A DNA stretch of 64,000 bases from Gammaproteobacteria bacterium. GTDB lineage: Bacteria > Pseudomonadota > Gammaproteobacteria > UBA4575. Below are positions 1 through 8,469 of the stretch, piece by piece. The stretch is taken from the NCBI GenBank assembly GCA_014075255.1, contig CP046178.1:196001-260000 (forward strand). Reading direction: 5' to 3'. Under the pieces are notes generated by a model. The model saw only the letters and a list, made by a program, of their open reading frames with translations, ran no database searches and had not been told where the DNA came from. Position numbers and translations under genes: made by a program. Within the stretch, counting starts at the first letter, position 1, and every line of letters begins with the position of its first letter.

Positions 1-138
1 AGCGCCATTTTTTTGCATATCTTTAATGGCACGTGCGGGCGCTAGCTTTGCACGTAGATTACCAAATAAATCTACAAAGCTAACCAGAAAATATTTAATG
101 CCTTTTTCTTTTGCTACTTTTTCTAAATCGATAGCCAT
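1..138 (-). CDS. gmaS: gamma-glutamylmethylamide synthetase GmaS, N-terminal 46 residues (runs off the window)
   Basis: The enzyme is a glutamine synthetase relative that ligates methylamine to glutamate with ATP, the entry step of the N-methylglutamate pathway. Only the N-terminus is here. It reads MAIDLEKVAKEKGIKYFLVS and continues with FVDLFGNLRAKLAP, the characteristic start of GlnT/GmaS-type (class III) synthetases. The ATG at 138 is preceded by a strong GGAGG seven bases upstream. It is last in the mgs run, 63 bases after mgsC, so it is probably co-transcribed with mgsABC. The family call is good. The choice of GmaS over an ordinary GlnT rests on the mgs/mgd neighbours, because the catalytic domain lies outside the window. 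Confidence 0.85.
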   Translation of the reverse strand, partial: MAIDLEKVAKEKGIKYFLVSFVDLFGNLRAKLAPARAIKDMQKNGA

Positions 139-201
139 GACATTTCCTCCAGGGGATTTTATTTTTATTTATTTTATTATATTAATTAAATTTTTAACAA
201 C

Positions 202-1515
202 TTAATATTGGCCTGGAATCCAATCGGTTCCAGCTAATGGGACTTTAGCCATTGCAGCTGCCTCAACGGTTAGCGCAACCAAATCCTCAGGTTCTAAATT
301 ATGCAAATGAGATTTACCGCAAGCACGTGCCAAAGTTTGTGCTTCTAGCACCATGGTCTGCAATAAATTTTTAATGCGTCGACCACCTAGCTCTGGATCT
401 AAATTTTTGGATAATTCAGGGTCCTGAGTGGTTATACCAGCGGGGTCACGACCTTCATGATAGGCATCGTAAAATCCAGGTGCAGTGTCCATTTTTTTAT
501 ATTCATCAGCATACTTAGGGCTATTACATCCCAGGGCAAATAGTGCAGCCATTCCTATGGAAACGGCATCTGCGCCTAATGCCATACATTTTGCAACATC
601 GGCACCATTTCGTATGCCACCTGAAACAATAAGTTGTACCTTACGATGCATGCCCATTTCTTGTAAAGCCTCTACTGCAATTCGTACCGCAGGTAGAGTG
701 GGGATACCAACATGTTCTATAAATACATCTTGAGTTGCCGCCGTGCCACCTTGCATGCCATCTACAACGATTACATCAGCACCCGCTTTTACGGCTAACT
801 GCACATCATATTTAGTGCGAGTTGCGCCGACTTTTATATAAATTGGTTTTTCATGATTGGTTATTTCGCGTAGTTCCTGAATTTTAATTTCTAAATCATC
901 TGGTCCGTTCCAATCTGGATGTCGACAAGCACTGCGCTGATCTACACCTTTAGGCAATGTACGCATTTGCGCAACACGATCACTTATTTTTTGTCCTAAT
1001 AACATTCCACCACCACCCGGTTTTGCACCTTGGCCACAGACGATTTCAATTGCATCGGCTTTGCGCAAATCATCTGGATTCATACCGTAACGAGAAGGTA
1101 GTAATTGGTAAACGAGAGTCTTAGAAGATTTTCTTTCCTCTGGGGTCATGCCGCCGTCACCGGTTGTGGCGCTAGTGCCCATCATGGCAGCACCTTTACC
1201 TAATGAATCTTTAGCTTCAGCAGACAATGCGCCAAAACTCATGCCAGCAATGGTGATAGGGATGTCTAAATGTAGTGGCTTTGTAGCAAAGCGTGAGCCG
1301 AGAACAACATCGGTGTCACAGCGTTCACGATAACCCTCAAGTGGATAGCGTGACATGCTAGCTCCCAGAAATAACAAATCATCAAAGTGAGGAAGTCTAC
1401 GCTTTGCTCCTCCACCCCGAATACTGTAGATGCCTTGTGTAGCAGCTCTTTGTATTTCTTGGATAGTACTTTTGTCCCAGATATATGATTCTTTCATTTC
1501 TTTTTCAGTATTCAT
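202..1515 (-). CDS. mgsC: N-methylglutamate synthase subunit C (FMN-binding glutamate synthase-like)
   Basis: This 437-residue protein matches the FMN-barrel domain of glutamate synthase. It is the catalytic subunit that joins methylamine with glutamate to give N-methylglutamate and ammonia. Visible features are the glycine-rich GMSFGALSAEAK segment near residue 90, a KPGGGGMLLGQK segment, the VDGMQGGTAAT loop and the GGIRNGADVAKCMALGADAV phosphate-binding region. The three cysteines that hold the 3Fe-4S cluster in true glutamate synthase are not present: the equivalent region reads ALGCNSPKYADE, with a single Cys. This contrasts with the relative at 30198-31844, which keeps all three. mgsA and mgsB upstream supply the amidotransferase-like and GXGXG domains as separate chains. 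I see no clear ribosome site before the ATG. Confidence 0.93.
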   Translation of the reverse strand: MNTEKEMKESYIWDKSTIQEIQRAATQGIYSIRGGGAKRRLPHFDDLLFLGASMSRYPLEGYRERCDTDVVLGSRFATKPLHLDIPITIAGMSFGALSAEAKDSLGKGAAMMGTSATTGDGGMTPEERKSSKTLVYQLLPSRYGMNPDDLRKADAIEIVCGQGAKPGGGGMLLGQKISDRVAQMRTLPKGVDQRSACRHPDWNGPDDLEIKIQELREITNHEKPIYIKVGATRTKYDVQLAVKAGADVIVVDGMQGGTAATQDVFIEHVGIPTLPAVRIAVEALQEMGMHRKVQLIVSGGIRNGADVAKCMALGADAVSIGMAALFALGCNSPKYADEYKKMDTAPGFYDAYHEGRDPAGITTQDPELSKNLDPELGGRRIKNLLQTMVLEAQTLARACGKSHLHNLEPEDLVALTVEAAAMAKVPLAGTDWIPGQY

Positions 1516-1581
1516 TGGTGAATCAGCATTGTGTTTCTATTTAAGAGTTACGATTTTATATATTTGATATTCAATAAAGAT

Positions 1582-2268
1582 TTAAGATAAAGAAGCGTTA
1601 TCGATATTAAAGTTATAAAGATTTCTTGCCGATCCGTAACGTTTAAATTTTGTAACATCTGCATCAATATTGGCTTTTTGTAAAAGTCCACCAAGCTTCT
1701 CAATGTGATCGGTTGTCATTTCTTTTTCAATGCAGTCTGTGCCTAAGCTTTTTACTCTTCCTTGTACAAAAATTTGCACTTCATATACTGAATCTCCCAA
1801 AGCATCACCTGCATCACCACAGATAACCAGGCTGCCTGCTTGGCCCAAAAAGGCACCCATGTGACCAATCGATCCACCTACAACAATATCAATTCCTTTC
1901 ATTGATATGCCGCAACGAGCAGCAGCATTTCCTTCAATAACCAATAAACCTCCGTGACCACTTGCACCGGCATATTGCGAAGCATTGCCTTTAACCGTTA
2001 CCTTTCCTGACATCATATTCTCTGCAACCCCTGAGCCAGCATTGCCGGATATCGTGATGTTGGCGAATTTATTCATACCTGCACAGTAGTATCCGACGTG
2101 ACCATCAATATTCACATTAGCAATTGAATCAATGCCTGCAGCAATAGCATGTTTACCACGCGGGTTATTAACTAAGTATTCAAGTTGGTCTTGAGTGCCG
2201 TTGTTTTGCTGTAATTGCTGGTTCAGTAAACGAACATCAGCAGATTCAAGATCAAAGGTGTTCTTCAC
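1582..2268 (-). CDS. mgsB: N-methylglutamate synthase subunit B (GXGXG domain)
   Basis: The 228-residue product corresponds to the C-terminal GXGXG beta-helix domain of glutamate synthase. Repeating glycine-rich turns such as ISGNAGSGVAENMMSGKVTVKGNASQ and GASGHGGLLVIEGNAAARCG support this. In the mgs enzyme it is a separate subunit alongside MgsA and MgsC. The reading frame opens with GTG at 2268, inside the last codons of the upstream HTH gene (17-base overlap), which suggests translational coupling to that regulator. No good ribosome site is visible before the GTG. Confidence 0.9.
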   Translation of the reverse strand: MKNTFDLESADVRLLNQQLQQNNGTQDQLEYLVNNPRGKHAIAAGIDSIANVNIDGHVGYYCAGMNKFANITISGNAGSGVAENMMSGKVTVKGNASQYAGASGHGGLLVIEGNAAARCGISMKGIDIVVGGSIGHMGAFLGQAGSLVICGDAGDALGDSVYEVQIFVQGRVKSLGTDCIEKEMTTDHIEKLGGLLQKANIDADVTKFKRYGSARNLYNFNIDNASLS

Positions 2269-2758
2269 GATTACGTCTCTTATTAAATTCAGTGTGTTTT
2301 AAGTTGTCTACCGCCCATATTGCGGCTTCCAAACGCGAATGTTTTTTTAACTTATGCAAGATATTTTTTACGTGTACTTTAACGGTTGAATGGCAAATAT
2401 TTAGTTCACGCCCTATTAATTTATTGCTCAATCCGACCGTTAAAAGTTCTAAAACTTGCATTTCTCTAGAAGTTAAGTTGGCAATGTCTATTTTAGGTGA
2501 GCCACTAAGTTGATGTAAGCTATCCTCTAGTTTTGTTAATTGTTTAGTATTATTTAGTGCTCTAGAAAGTCTGTGATTTATATTTCCTTTTAAATTAGGT
2601 TGAATGTCGGAGGATGCGGATACGACTAGTAAAACTTCAGATTCTGATAGCGCATCTAATGTTGCTTTACCGTTTTCAGAGTGTGGATTGATATTAAGCG
2701 CAATAACGCCATCAAGTTTGTCTACTAAGTCTTTTACAAAATTTAAATCATCCATCAT
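2252..2758 (-). CDS. NarL/LuxR-type HTH protein with truncated, phospho-acceptor-less receiver
   Basis: The 168-residue protein ends in a clear LuxR/NarL helix-turn-helix (about residues 93-155: LTSREMQVLELLTVGLSNK, then STVKVHVKNILHKLKKHSRLEAAIW). It therefore probably binds DNA. The first 90 residues resemble only the second half of a receiver domain. The segment ALNINPHSENG aligns with the NarL-type D-x-N-x-P-x-x-N-G stretch, and the phospho-acceptor aspartate is Asn22. The first two receiver strands and the acidic pocket are absent. The gene sits between mgsA and mgsB, starts at an ATG preceded by AAGGA, and overlaps mgsB by 17 bases. A pathway-specific regulator that does not use phosphorylation is the simplest inference. 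It could also be an evolutionary remnant. Confidence 0.8.
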   Translation of the reverse strand: MMDDLNFVKDLVDKLDGVIALNINPHSENGKATLDALSESEVLLVVSASSDIQPNLKGNINHRLSRALNNTKQLTKLEDSLHQLSGSPKIDIANLTSREMQVLELLTVGLSNKLIGRELNICHSTVKVHVKNILHKLKKHSRLEAAIWAVDNLKHTEFNKRRNREEHL

Positions 2759-2767
2759 TAATATCCT

Positions 2768-3670
2768 TCATTTAGCCCGTGCCCAACTGTAAATTTTTTC
2801 TGGTTCAGGCTCCCAAATATTTGCGTTTTCAACACCTGGTAGGCTGGCAATTGCGCGAAACTCAGACGCCATGGCAGCCCAATCATCTGTCTCTGCCATG
2901 ATGGCAGGTTTGCATCCAATGGGATCTTTAAGAACAGCAAATCCATCGCGCGTGCCTACAGCAAATGTATAAAACCCATCTAAATCTTCAATTGCATTCT
3001 CAAGCGCTTCATTAAGAGTGTCGCCTTCACGAATACGCCACATTAAATATCCAGCAGCTACTTCGCTATCATTATCCGTTTTAAATTCAACGCCTTCTCT
3101 TTGTAACTTTCTGCGTAAACGATTGTGGTTAGATAAAGAACCGTTATGGACTAAACATAAATCCAATCCGGTAGAAAATGGATGAGAATGCTCTGTGGTG
3201 ACTGCGCTTTCTGTTGCCATGCGTGTATGTCCCAGTGCATGCGTACCTTGTAGTGCAGTTAGATCAAAGCGATCAATAACGTCACTGGGAATGCCTTTGT
3301 CTTTGTAGATCTCGATAGTTGTACCAGAGCTGGTTACATACAGCTGCGGGAATTTTTCAGATAACCAAGTTAAAACAGTATTCGAATCACTAGGAGTAAT
3401 CACTACAGCATGAGTAAATCGAATTTCAATTGAAGTGCTGTTGCCAAATTTTTCTTTTAGCTGTGTAGATATATTTTCCCAGCTTAAAGTTGAATCTTGA
3501 TTGAGAAGCGTTACTTTTGAACTACCTGTCGCTACCGTATTTCTATAAAACGCAACACCCGCGCTGTCTGGTCCGCGCTCGGTCATCTCGACCAGCATGG
3601 GCGCGAGTAGAGATCCTAGCTGTGATTCTAAAGCTGGATTTTTTATGAAAAGCCCTACGATTCCACACAT
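2768..3670 (-). CDS. mgsA: N-methylglutamate synthase subunit A (class II glutamine amidotransferase-like)
   Basis: This 300-residue protein starts Met-Cys-Gly-Ile-Val-Gly, so the N-terminal nucleophile cysteine (Cys2) of class II (Ntn) amidotransferases is in place and fixes the start at 3670. Further family marks are ERGPDSAGVAFYR near residue 33, GHTRMATESAVTTEHSHPF and LVHNGSLSNHNRLRRKL. It corresponds to the amidotransferase domain of glutamate synthase, here a separate subunit acting with MgsB and MgsC. It is the first structural gene of the mgs set. The regulator gene at 3782-4381 lies upstream on the same strand. Confidence 0.93.
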   Translation of the reverse strand: MCGIVGLFIKNPALESQLGSLLAPMLVEMTERGPDSAGVAFYRNTVATGSSKVTLLNQDSTLSWENISTQLKEKFGNSTSIEIRFTHAVVITPSDSNTVLTWLSEKFPQLYVTSSGTTIEIYKDKGIPSDVIDRFDLTALQGTHALGHTRMATESAVTTEHSHPFSTGLDLCLVHNGSLSNHNRLRRKLQREGVEFKTDNDSEVAAGYLMWRIREGDTLNEALENAIEDLDGFYTFAVGTRDGFAVLKDPIGCKPAIMAETDDWAAMASEFRAIASLPGVENANIWEPEPEKIYSWARAK

Positions 3671-3781
3671 GATAGCTGCGCCTTAATGCAATATTTCGTT
3701 TAAAGCTCATAGTAAAACAAATTCTCATTGGGTCAACTCATATGAATAATGTTTTCCTGTGAGGAAATATACGTATGGTAT

Positions 3782-4381
3782 TTAGGCGCTTTGGTTGGGG
3801 GTAATAATCATAGACAACATTCTGATCGGCAAATCTACGAGCTTTTCTGGCCCATGAGGCGCATCTGCATCAAAGAAAAGAGAGTCCCCTGGGTTGAGCA
3901 TATGTGTTTGATTTGCATGACGGTAAAGCACTTTGCCTTCTAGTACATAGAGAAATTCGACACCAGGATGTTGGAATATAGGAAAAACCTCTGATTCCTC
4001 TGTAAGCGTGATAAGAAACGGTTCCACGGTGACCTGTTTATTAATGGTGTGGCCCAATAACTGGTAATTGTGGCCTGCACGGGTACCTTGGCGATTGATC
4101 ATAAGACCTTCGCCAGAGCGAACATAGGTGCAGTCTCGTTCTTCTTCAAATTTGCGGAATAGCGATGTGACGGGCACATTAAGGGCAATTGAGAGAGATT
4201 TCAGAGTGGATAAAGAGGGGGATGTAAGCCCATTTTCAATTTTTGAAAGCATTCCTGGCGATAAATCAGCTTGTTTAGCCACCTCGGTTACCGTCATTTT
4301 GAGTTGCTTGCGAAACTCTTTAATTTGATGACCAATCGCGAGCTCTAAAGAAGGTGAATTTGCAGAAATTTGTTTGTCCAT
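3782..4381 (-). CDS. XRE-family transcriptional regulator with C-terminal cupin
   Basis: The product (199 residues from the ATG at 4381) has an N-terminal helix-turn-helix (about residues 15-70: IGHQIKEFRKQLKMTVTEVA, then ADLSPGMLSKIENG) and a C-terminal cupin barrel (about 110-190: FQHPGVEFLYVLEGKVLYRH, then LNPGDSLFFDADAPHGPE). This is the layout of PuuR-like regulators that sense small amines or amino acids through the cupin. It stands between the mgd and mgs blocks on the same strand, so control of methylamine genes is a reasonable inference. A TTG four codons upstream (4393) is an alternative start. Neither has a recognisable ribosome site. Confidence 0.88.
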   Translation of the reverse strand: MDKQISANSPSLELAIGHQIKEFRKQLKMTVTEVAKQADLSPGMLSKIENGLTSPSLSTLKSLSIALNVPVTSLFRKFEEERDCTYVRSGEGLMINRQGTRAGHNYQLLGHTINKQVTVEPFLITLTEESEVFPIFQHPGVEFLYVLEGKVLYRHANQTHMLNPGDSLFFDADAPHGPEKLVDLPIRMLSMIITPNQSA

Positions 4382-4530
4382 TTGACAGCGCAATATACTT
4401 ATTTCAATAAAATCAATAGATTATATAATCCGAATATCTATTTTATTATAAGGAAATAATATTTACTATGATTAATATCATATAATATTGAGGCGAGCCA
4501 AGAGAGTTGGTTGTGGTTTAGAGATAGGAG

Positions 4531-5232
4531 CTACAGTTTAGATAGCGCACTGTCGCCAACCGGAGCGCCATTAAATTCTACAAATGCATCTTTTAAACAT
4601 GACCACATATAGCCCGTGGATGCACTGTCAAATAGTAAGTAAAAAGCTGGGGTCTGATTTATATCGTTACGAATAATAATTCCATTAATACGTGCAATAG
4701 AAGTTTGTGCAATGGAATGGTTGGAAAATTTATTTAGACGTAAATCTATTCCACAAATTTTTGCGAACATTTCGCTAGCATGCTCTCCAGTAATCATAAA
4801 CCATGCAGAAGAGTCATTGCGCGGAACGGTATAACATTTAGCAGGGTGGATATTGTCGTACTCTTCTTCGAACGGAGTGCATTGATTTCTACCGCTGTTA
4901 ATATTATTTAAAATAAGTACTTCAGTATCTGCAAGTCGTGCAACTAATGCACCATTCTCTTGCAAGTAAGCTTGATTATTTGTTTCACCAATATTCAAGC
5001 CTTGAGTTTTCGCCCATTGAATGGCTTGTTTGCCTTTAAATCCTGATCTGGCAAATGAAGTTAAATCAACTATGCCCAAACGTTTCGCTTGGATAGCTTC
5101 TTCTTCAGCACTGTTTCCATAATCATCGACCAATACAACATCACGATGCTCGATAAAATTTGCGCCTTCCGCTAACAGCGTTCTGTAATGAGGGCTGCGG
5201 ATAAGGAAATGGTTTGGGTGTGTTTCTGACAT
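4531..5232 (-). CDS. mgdD: N-methylglutamate dehydrogenase subunit D (sarcosine oxidase gamma-like)
   Basis: The 233-residue protein resembles the gamma subunit (SoxG) of heterotetrameric sarcosine oxidase, a GcvT-like fold that packs on the alpha subunit. The recognisable stretch is LTSFARSGFKGKQAIQWAKT around residue 77, followed by an aminomethyltransferase-like body (AWFMITGEHASEMFAKICGI). It begins two bases after the mgdC stop, so it belongs to the same transcript. The mgs/gmaS neighbours make N-methylglutamate dehydrogenase a better name than sarcosine oxidase. Confidence 0.88.
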   Translation of the reverse strand: MSETHPNHFLIRSPHYRTLLAEGANFIEHRDVVLVDDYGNSAEEEAIQAKRLGIVDLTSFARSGFKGKQAIQWAKTQGLNIGETNNQAYLQENGALVARLADTEVLILNNINSGRNQCTPFEEEYDNIHPAKCYTVPRNDSSAWFMITGEHASEMFAKICGIDLRLNKFSNHSIAQTSIARINGIIIRNDINQTPAFYLLFDSASTGYMWSCLKDAFVEFNGAPVGDSALSKL

Positions 5233-5234
5233 AG

Positions 5235-8153
5235 CTACATTTCTTGGCGTTTATTATCTGGATCATAAAATGGTATATCGACGACTTGAGCTTGGATAAC
5301 CGTTCCGCTAGTGAGTTTAATGCTGATCTGCATACCTACCTCGGTATTTGCTTTAGCATAAGCCAGGCCAATTATTTTATTTAAACTAGGAGAATGCGCG
5401 ATAGAAGTTATATGTCCAACAATATTGTTTCCTTCTAATATCACATTCGATTCTGTAGGCATTTCTTCTTGTAAATTATCGATAGTAAAGCCGACTAGTT
5501 TACGGTCAGAAGGGTGGTTATCGATTAACTGTAATGAGCGGCCCCCAACAAAGAAGGGTTTCTTTTTTGCAATCGCCCAGGTCATATGAACTTCTTGGGG
5601 TGTGGTCATGGCATCAGTATCTTGACTAACAATAATATGGCCTTTTTCCAATCGTAGTAATCGTTGCGCTTCAATGCCTACTGGTTGAATATTTTGTTCT
5701 TTTCCCGCTTCTAATAGCGCATCCCATAAGGCTTCACCTTGTGAGGAAGGCACATGTATTTCATAGCCTAATTCACCAACAAATCCTACGCGTAATAAGC
5801 GTGCTGGAATATGTGCAACGGTACCTTCGCGTACGGCTAAATAAGGAAATCCTTCAGGGGTAAGATCGATGTCATGACAGACTTTATGTAACACTTCGCG
5901 AGCATTCGGTCCTGCAATATTTACGCCTGCATATGCTGCAGTTACATTCGTTACATCAACATCTAATCGCCATTGGGTATTCCACCACATCATAGTGCGA
6001 TAGACATTATCCACACCACCTGTAGTTGCGGTAACATAAAAGTGCTCGTCGCTGAATCTACATGCAACACCGTCATCGATGATGGTTCCTGCTGGATTGG
6101 TCATTAATAAGTAGCGAGACATGCCTATTTTTTGCTTTGCATAGGCAAAGGTGTACATGCGATTTAAGAACTCAGCTGCATCCGGTCCACGAACTTCGAG
6201 CCCACCTAAAGTTGATACATCTATTAAGCCAACGTTATTGCGTATGGTTAGGTTTTCGTCTCGTATACATTGATCTCGATTTTGTGGTTGTCCGTAATAT
6301 CCAGGTCGCCACCAGACACCTGCAGTGATCATCTGTGCGCCAAGTTCTTTGTGCCGGTGATGGATTGCGGTAAGTCGTTCAGGTTCAAAACTTCGTCCTG
6401 CAATGACACCCAATTTTTCTGCTCTAAAAGGTGGGCGAGCTGTGGTTACACCCACTTCTGCAACTTTACGTTGCGTCTGATCTGCAACAATTCGTGCGGT
6501 TGCAAGTGCTGAGTGGCGACCTTGAGAAGGCCCCATGCCAACTGTTGAATATCTTTTTACTAATTCGAGTTCAGAATAACCGTCTTTGCAAGCGTTGACG
6601 ATATCTGCATATTGAAGATCTTCATCTAAATCTACAAACTCTTTGCCTTTAGGATGCGGAAATAGGGGCCATGGATGATTTCCATAAGTATTAGTGGCGG
6701 ACAACTGTTCCGCAATGATGTCATTAACTTCTAGCCCTAAATTATTACAAGCAGCTTTTCCAGCTTGTTTGCCGGAATCTATTAACGCGGTGAGTTCGCT
6801 AACACCGTTTACAGCACCGGCTAAATGTAGTGACCTGGGAAGTTGAGTTATAGAAAATCTCGCGGTATCGTCGTCATATGAAATTTTGCCGCCAGATTGA
6901 AGCGCGAGCTGATAGGTGGGTGTGAATCCAATGGATACGCAAAGCAAATCACAATCAAAATGTTTAGATTCATCTGCGCATTGACCTTGTCCAATAACAT
7001 TGCGTAATTCGACACTCTCAAGATGGTTTTTGTCTGCCCGCGACTCAGCCGCATAAACAGCATGACCGGTATGAATCGGTATACCTTTTTCAAGTACTTT
7101 TTCATGTAACGAGGTAGCAATAGGGGATTCACGCAAGTCGGCAATGGCAACAATATCCACACCATTATCAAATAGATCTAATGCTGTGCCATAACCATCG
7201 TCGTTAGCCGTAAGAATTACTGCGCGATGTCCTGGACGTACTCCATATAAACGAATCAATCTTTGTGCCGCTGAACCAAGCAGAATACCGGGTAGATCAT
7301 TGTTATGGAAAATGGCGGGCTGTTCCATTTTTCCAGATGCCAGCACCATTTCTTTTGCGCGTAGCTTGTACATGCGGTTACCTTGAATAATGGGCAGCCA
7401 ATTGTCTGCGAACCATCCATTGCAAACTGCACTGGTTAATACTTCTATATTAGATTGACTAACCACTGCTTCAAGTAATTCATTTCGCATTGCAGATGAC
7501 AATGTTCCATCCACATCTAAACGAGAATAATTTAATGAGCCGCCGATAAGGTGCTCTTGTTCGATTAGGATAACTTCAGCGCCAGCCTTGGCAGCCACTA
7601 ATGCTGCATTCAGTCCTGCAGGTCCAGATCCAATAACGGCTACATCGCAAAACTTATCACTTTTGTCAAAATAAGCATGCGGTGTATTTGGGTCTATTTT
7701 CCCTAGGCCTGCGCGTTTGCGCACTACGGGTTCCCAAAATTTTTGCCAAATTCCTCTAGGTCGATAAAAAGCTTTGTAATAAAAACCGACTGGCATAAAC
7801 TTACTAAAAGTTCCCACTTTTGCATCTTTGTCGTTTTCTAGACTGCCATTATAGTTTTGTCCGCTAACTTGCAAGTCAGTAGTTATTTTACGACGATCTG
7901 CCGCGACGTTAGGTTCACCTTCAAGTTGAACAAGAGTGTCAGCTTCAAGTCCGGCCATAGACATCACGCCGCGTGGGCGGTGATATTTAAATGAGCGTGA
8001 CAGTAGCCAAACATTGTTCGCTGCTAATGCACTAGCAATAGTATCTCCGGCTAAACCGGTATAGTTTTTACCTTCAAAACTAAAGGTGATCGATTGATTG
8101 TGATCAACAAATAGTCCTGTGGACGTTGGCAGACGATTTATTTGAGTATCCAT
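5235..8153 (-). CDS. mgdC: N-methylglutamate dehydrogenase subunit C (sarcosine oxidase alpha-like)
   Basis: At 972 residues this is the large alpha-type subunit. The N-terminal 100 residues form a ferredoxin-like domain (LLSRSFKYHRPRGVMSMAGL is the family hallmark). An NAD/FAD-binding Rossmann motif follows at about residue 171 (VAVIGSGPAGLNAALVAAKA), with a second nucleotide-binding region. The C-terminal third is a GcvT-like aminomethyltransferase domain that binds tetrahydrofolate (for example VGFVGELGYEIHVPSSQGEA). The complex oxidises the N-methyl group and passes it to tetrahydrofolate as methylene, releasing glutamate. It lies 16 bases after mgdB and two bases before mgdD. The length is normal for the family and I see no break. 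Confidence 0.93.
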   Translation of the reverse strand: MDTQINRLPTSTGLFVDHNQSITFSFEGKNYTGLAGDTIASALAANNVWLLSRSFKYHRPRGVMSMAGLEADTLVQLEGEPNVAADRRKITTDLQVSGQNYNGSLENDKDAKVGTFSKFMPVGFYYKAFYRPRGIWQKFWEPVVRKRAGLGKIDPNTPHAYFDKSDKFCDVAVIGSGPAGLNAALVAAKAGAEVILIEQEHLIGGSLNYSRLDVDGTLSSAMRNELLEAVVSQSNIEVLTSAVCNGWFADNWLPIIQGNRMYKLRAKEMVLASGKMEQPAIFHNNDLPGILLGSAAQRLIRLYGVRPGHRAVILTANDDGYGTALDLFDNGVDIVAIADLRESPIATSLHEKVLEKGIPIHTGHAVYAAESRADKNHLESVELRNVIGQGQCADESKHFDCDLLCVSIGFTPTYQLALQSGGKISYDDDTARFSITQLPRSLHLAGAVNGVSELTALIDSGKQAGKAACNNLGLEVNDIIAEQLSATNTYGNHPWPLFPHPKGKEFVDLDEDLQYADIVNACKDGYSELELVKRYSTVGMGPSQGRHSALATARIVADQTQRKVAEVGVTTARPPFRAEKLGVIAGRSFEPERLTAIHHRHKELGAQMITAGVWWRPGYYGQPQNRDQCIRDENLTIRNNVGLIDVSTLGGLEVRGPDAAEFLNRMYTFAYAKQKIGMSRYLLMTNPAGTIIDDGVACRFSDEHFYVTATTGGVDNVYRTMMWWNTQWRLDVDVTNVTAAYAGVNIAGPNAREVLHKVCHDIDLTPEGFPYLAVREGTVAHIPARLLRVGFVGELGYEIHVPSSQGEALWDALLEAGKEQNIQPVGIEAQRLLRLEKGHIIVSQDTDAMTTPQEVHMTWAIAKKKPFFVGGRSLQLIDNHPSDRKLVGFTIDNLQEEMPTESNVILEGNNIVGHITSIAHSPSLNKIIGLAYAKANTEVGMQISIKLTSGTVIQAQVVDIPFYDPDNKRQEM

Positions 8154-8169
8154 TACTTTATTTGTTCAG

Positions 8170-8445
8170 CTAGAAATCCACACGATCAGTAAATACTTCA
8201 TTGGCAGGATAGGTGTTTAAAATTTCATCAGTGACGGTATTGCGTTCTGCGATGAACCAAAATGTGGTGGCCGTATGGCACCACCATTCGCGTATAACAC
8301 CTGCTGTATTGTTAGACATCCACGTAAAGTCAGCCCATTGTTCATCGCTTAATTCATTTGGATTGGGCATATCCGTAACTTCGCCAAAACAAATAAATTC
8401 TGAAATGTTTCTTGGTCCGTTTAAGGGGCAGTTCATTATTTTCAT
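8170..8445 (-). CDS. mgdB: N-methylglutamate dehydrogenase subunit B (sarcosine oxidase delta-like)
   Basis: This small subunit (91 residues from the ATG at 8445) matches SoxD-type delta subunits: CPLNGPRNISEFICFGEV near the start, then LSDEQWADFTWMSNNTAGV and REWWCHTATTFWFIAERNT. In sarcosine oxidase the delta subunit binds zinc through a CPxCG motif plus a later His/Cys pair. Here the second Cys of the first motif is Asn (CPLNG), while a Cys-His pair remains in WWCHTAT, so zinc binding may differ. A TTG at 8463 would add six residues; the ATG is preferred, although neither has a strong ribosome site. The gene sits between mgdA and mgdC. Confidence 0.9.
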   Translation of the reverse strand: MKIMNCPLNGPRNISEFICFGEVTDMPNPNELSDEQWADFTWMSNNTAGVIREWWCHTATTFWFIAERNTVTDEILNTYPANEVFTDRVDF

Positions 8446-8469
8446 AATTATATCTACTAACAATTTTTA

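Noticed and set aside
202-1515. Complete glutamate synthase (gltB) split by mutation
   Set aside because: mgsA, mgsB and mgsC are known separate subunits, all have normal lengths, and mgd and gmaS neighbours support the N-methylglutamate pathway.
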